NCBI GenBank assembly: GCA_037140475.1
Contig: JBAXEJ010000093.1
Span: 1-7,163 of the forward strand
DNA: 7,163 nucleotides
Direction of reading: 5' to 3'
DNA from: PALSA-1006 sp037140475
Lineage (GTDB): Bacteria; Pseudomonadota; Gammaproteobacteria; Burkholderiales; Gallionellaceae
Shown: positions 5,011-7,163 of the stretch, in pieces
Layout: each line of letters opens with the position of its first letter
Numbering within the stretch: position 1 is the first letter of the stretch
Made by a program: the position numbers and the translations under genes
Notes under the pieces: generated by a model
Told to the model about the DNA's origin: nothing
The model's input: only the letters and a program-made list of their open reading frames with translations
Databases searched by the model: none

Positions 5011-6222
5011 ATGCAAACCGGAAAACAACAAAAAAATTTACTGGCGTTTATGCTGATCGCCGCCTCTGCGGCAGTGGGCGTGCAATGGCTGGTAGCTGGC
5101 ACCGAAGCGCTGCTCGTTGAGATTGTCGTACAGCTTGGTGTTATTTCCACCATCTATGTCTACCTACTCTACGCGCAACGCGAAGAACGACTTCACCTAG
5201 AAGAAGAGGCCCGCGTCGCCATTCCGCAGCAAAGCGCCGTTGAAAACGTACTAACTCAAACGCACTCACAATTTGCGACACACTTTTCGGGTGCCAACGC
5301 AGACCTCAATCAAGTACAAACGCTACTCGCCGATGCTATTGGTAAATTGCTGGAGAGTTTTAGCGGCATGCAAACGCTGATTCACAACCAAAGCAATGTG
5401 GCGAACTCGGTGCTGATGGGGCATCACTCTGACGGCGAGGATAAGGCTGAAAGTTTAGAAGACTTTATTGAGCAAACCGCTGAAATGCTGAAAGGCTTGG
5501 TCGGTAGCATTGTGCACAACAGTAAAACCGCGATGGAGTTGGTTGATAAGATGGAAGTGATTAGCCATCAAATCAACGGCATTCTTGATGTACTGGGTGA
5601 GATTGACGGTATTTCCAAACAAACCAACCTGCTGGCATTGAACGCGGCGATTGAAGCGGCGCGCGCGGGCGAATCGGGTCGCGGCTTCGCGGTGGTGGCA
5701 GATGAGGTGCGTAAGTTGTCAGGCCGTTCGGATCAGTTTAGTCGGCAGATTCGCGCGAATGTAACGACCGTCAGTAACTCAATTGTTGATGCTGAAAAAT
5801 CGATTAGCAATATGGCTTCACTCGACATGAATTTTGCTTTGGAATCTAAAGGCAAAATGGACAAGACCTTAGAGCAGGTCAACATGATGAATAAAAACAT
5901 GGTGCTGGTGATCGAAGAACAGCGCAAAATTTCTAGCGAAGTAGAGCAAGTGGTGGGACGCGCCGTCACTTCGCTGCAATTCCAAGATATGGTGGGGCAA
6001 CTGATTCAGCACTCCAATACACGCATTAGCAGCATGGAAGCGGCATGGGAGCGTCTAGGTGAATGGGCCAATGAAGCACAGCAAGTTCAGGCTGCCTCAC
6101 CTGAACGGATTTCACAGATGCGTCAAGAAATAAGTGATATATTTGCAGAGGCAGAGCGGTTAAGTGCTCGCTCTCCGGTGCGGCAAGACAAATTAGAATC
6201 CAGCGACATCGATTTATTTTAA
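5011..6222 (+). CDS. Short transmembrane methyl-accepting chemotaxis-type receptor without a periplasmic domain
   Basis: A 403-residue chemoreceptor. Two hydrophobic helices lie at about 10-29 and 34-54, with only a few residues between them, so no extracytoplasmic ligand domain exists. No clear HAMP domain follows. The rest is a cytoplasmic coiled-coil hairpin with the highly conserved tip at 197-240 (QTNLLALNAAIEAARAGE, then GRGFAVVADEVRKLS), including E215 and R218, which contacts CheA and CheW/CheV. The descending arm contains SLQFQDMVGQLIQ (D326, Q330), resembling the CheZ catalytic motif FQDLTGQ, and the chain ends in DIDLF instead of a CheR-docking pentapeptide. It probably senses something in the membrane or cytoplasm, such as redox or energy state, but no cofactor site is visible. 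It lies between a cheA and a second cheY, suggesting it feeds one of these modules. Receptor identity is secure; signal and any phosphatase role are unknown. Confidence 0.93.
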   Translation: MQTGKQQKNLLAFMLIAASAAVGVQWLVAGTEALLVEIVVQLGVISTIYVYLLYAQREERLHLEEEARVAIPQQSAVENVLTQTHSQFATHFSGANADLNQVQTLLADAIGKLLESFSGMQTLIHNQSNVANSVLMGHHSDGEDKAESLEDFIEQTAEMLKGLVGSIVHNSKTAMELVDKMEVISHQINGILDVLGEIDGISKQTNLLALNAAIEAARAGESGRGFAVVADEVRKLSGRSDQFSRQIRANVTTVSNSIVDAEKSISNMASLDMNFALESKGKMDKTLEQVNMMNKNMVLVIEEQRKISSEVEQVVGRAVTSLQFQDMVGQLIQHSNTRISSMEAAWERLGEWANEAQQVQAASPERISQMRQEISDIFAEAERLSARSPVRQDKLESSDIDLF

Positions 6223-6229
6223 GTAAATT

Positions 6230-6254
6230 TTGTAGGTCAGGTTTCAATCCGACA
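6230..6254 (+). repeat. Single REP-like unit, related to the pair at 1642-1691
   Basis: TTGTAGGTCAGGTTTCAATC and the following CGACA match the left unit at 1642-1666 with three differences. It can form an imperfect hairpin (GTC.GG..TT with AATCCGAC) and is followed after three bases by TTTTT (6258-6262), so it might work as a weak terminator after the receptor gene. It lacks the inverted partner seen in the cheV-cheY gap. Confidence 0.75.
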
Positions 6255-6286
6255 GCGTTTTTAGTAATCATTTATATTTTTGTAGC

Positions 6287-6290
6287 GAGG
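6287..6290 (+). promoter_or_regulatory. Ribosome site deciding the second cheY start
   Basis: GAGG at 6287-6290 is 5 nt before the ATG at 6296 but only 2 nt before the ATG at 6293. The tandem ATGATG is therefore best read from the second ATG, giving the usual N-terminus MAKTILSVDD. Confidence 0.55.
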
Positions 6291-6295
6291 GCATG

Positions 6296-6661
6296 ATGGC
6301 AAAGACGATATTGAGTGTGGACGATTCAAGTTCTATTCGACAAATGGTGGCGTTCACGCTGAAAAGCGCGGGTTACGAAATCATCGAAGCAGCGGATGGC
6401 CAAGAAGGTTTGGATAAAGCCAAAATGAAAACAGTTGACCTCGTGCTTACCGATCAAAACATGCCACGCATGGATGGTTTAACCCTGATCAAAACACTAC
6501 GCGCCATGCCTTCCTACAAGAGTGTGCCCATTTTGATGCTGACCACTGAATCAAGCGATGCGATGAAAGCCCAAGGTAAAGCGGCTGGCGCAACAGGTTG
6601 GATCGTCAAGCCATTTGATCCGTCGAAATTGCTCGAAGTGGTTAAGAAAGTGATTGGTTAA
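6296..6661 (+). CDS. cheY: CheY-family response regulator (second type)
   Basis: A 121-residue single receiver domain (122 if the ATG at 6293 is used). It contains the acid pair D9/D10 (SVDDSSS), phosphoacceptor D53 (LTDQNMPRMDG), switch T83 (LMLTTES) and K105 (IVKPFDP), so it should accept phosphate normally. It differs clearly from the E. coli-like CheY at 1705: it has the MAKTIL.VDDS..IRQMV start, no insertion before the active Asp, and Trp in GWIVKPF where motor-type CheY has Tyr. This type is commonly found just before cheA in non-enteric chemotaxis operons, as here. It may act on the motor, serve as a phosphate sink, or control another output; the sequence does not decide. It has no cheZ of its own nearby. 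Confidence 0.95.
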   Translation: MAKTILSVDDSSSIRQMVAFTLKSAGYEIIEAADGQEGLDKAKMKTVDLVLTDQNMPRMDGLTLIKTLRAMPSYKSVPILMLTTESSDAMKAQGKAAGATGWIVKPFDPSKLLEVVKKVIG

Positions 6662-6671
6662 TTACATAAAT

Positions 6672-6749
6672 ATTTAAGGAAACACTGATTAAGTTGCCTC
6701 CCTCATTGGGAGAGGGAGTAAAAATCACTTAATCAGCGCTTCGCTAAAT
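6672..6749. repeat. Small MITE-like element with terminal inverted repeats
   Basis: A perfect 10-bp inverted repeat, CTGATTAAGT (6685-6694) and ACTTAATCAG (6727-6736), extends outward as an imperfect match to about 23 bp per arm (6672-6694 with 6727-6749). Inside is a second hairpin: CTCCCTC (6698-6704) with GAGGGAG (6712-6718). The whole is about 78 bp and non-coding. It resembles a miniature inverted-repeat element or an IS-end remnant. I see no clear target-site duplication. Confidence 0.6.
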
Positions 6750-6759
6750 CCTGCTTCCG

Positions 6760-6787
6760 TTCCCTCCCCCACTCGTGGGCGAGGGGA
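6760..6787 (+). other. C/G-rich hairpin upstream of the second cheA
   Basis: TTCCCTCCCCCA (6760-6771) pairs with TGGGCGAGGGGA (6776-6787) around a CTCG loop: 12 positions with one C/C mismatch and one G-T pair. Its CCCTCCC..GGGCGAGGGG pattern echoes the inner hairpin at 6698-6718 and looks like a dispersed repeat. No T-run follows, so it is not a standard terminator. Together with the element at 6672-6749 it fills most of the 170-bp gap; I see no convincing promoter there. Confidence 0.6.
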
Positions 6788-6831
6788 GCAAGGTGATAAA
6801 GCCAGCGAAAATAAAAAGGTAATCCACTGCC

Positions 6832-7163
6832 ATGAGTTTTGACCTAAGTCAGTTTTACCAAGTGTTTTTTGAAGAAGCAGCCGAGCATCTGACCAATATG
6901 GAAAGCTTGCTCTTGGGGTTAGATGTAGCAGACCCTAGCATGGACGATTTGAACGCAATCTTCCGTGCGGCGCACTCGATCAAAGGTGGCGCCGGCACCT
7001 TCGGCTTCAACGACATGACCGAAGTCACGCACGTCCTCGAAACACTCCTCGATAAACTCCGCAAACAAGAAATGCAATTGACCACCGAGATGGTCAATGC
7101 GTTTTTAGAAGCCGGCGATGTCATCTCAATGCAACTCGCGGGTCACCGCGACAACACCGAAGT
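6832..7163 (+). CDS. cheA: Second CheA histidine kinase, 3' end cut by window edge
   Basis: The frame is open from the ATG at 6832 to the right edge, giving 110 complete codons with no stop. The encoded part is a typical CheA P1 (Hpt) domain: MSFDLSQFYQVFFEEAAEHL, then the phosphorylated histidine H48 in AAHSIKGGAGTFGF, then ETLLDKLRKQEMQLT. It is distinct from the P1 of the complete CheA at 3060 (FHTIKGGAGF), so this is a second kinase, not a duplicated fragment of the first. The ATP-binding, dimerisation and P5 regions would lie outside the window. Its ribosome site is weak (AAAGG at 6815-6819, about 12 nt before the ATG). It follows a cheY of the type often paired with such kinases, implying the start of a second chemotaxis operon segment. 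Whether the kinase is complete cannot be seen here. Confidence 0.93.
   Translation, partial: MSFDLSQFYQVFFEEAAEHLTNMESLLLGLDVADPSMDDLNAIFRAAHSIKGGAGTFGFNDMTEVTHVLETLLDKLRKQEMQLTTEMVNAFLEAGDVISMQLAGHRDNTE

Noticed and set aside
1..7163. A wholly new multi-gene system in the window
   Set aside because: Every gene belongs to a well-known chemotaxis family. Any novelty is in details such as the receptor's CheZ-like motif, the P2-less linker and the repeats, not in an unknown system.

Overview
The window is a stretch of a chemotaxis (che) cluster, with every gene on the + strand. Gene content and protein style point to a motile proteobacterium, most likely a betaproteobacterium of the Gallionellales/Nitrosomonadales/Methylophilaceae type. 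Supporting points are an E. coli-like CheY, a CheZ phosphatase, CheV adaptors, an Ala/Pro-rich linker in CheA, roughly 50% GC by eye, and REP-like repeats of the TTGTAGGTC type between genes. The genus cannot be fixed from the sequence alone.

Layout. (1) 1-1633: two adjacent cheV genes, the first cut by the left edge; each is a CheW-like adaptor domain fused to a receiver domain. (2) 1705-2846: cheY and cheZ, tightly packed. (3) 2847-3059: a gap with a 20-bp GC-rich palindrome, a 23-bp tandem repeat and a small hairpin. (4) 3060-4928: a complete CheA kinase (P1, P3, P4, P5) with an Ala/Pro linker where P2 would normally be. (5) 5011-6222: a short two-TM chemoreceptor with no periplasmic sensor domain, whose C-terminal arm carries a CheZ-like FQDxxxQ motif. 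(6) 6296-6661: a second, different CheY. (7) 6662-6831: a gap with nested inverted repeats. (8) 6832-7163: the start of a second CheA, cut by the right edge.

How it works together. The receptor signals through adaptors (CheV here; no cheW in the window) to CheA. CheA autophosphorylates on its P1 histidine and passes phosphate to CheY, and to CheV as a possible phosphate sink or adaptation element. CheZ removes phosphate from CheY. The window seems to join two signalling modules: cheV-cheV-cheY-cheZ-cheA (E. coli/Pseudomonas-like) and mcp-cheY-cheA, the second continuing beyond the right edge. No cheB, cheR, cheD or cheW is present here.

The genes are mostly ordinary. The points most worth a second look are the CheZ-like phosphatase motif in the receptor, the P2-less CheA, and the repeat families in most of the wider intergenic gaps.
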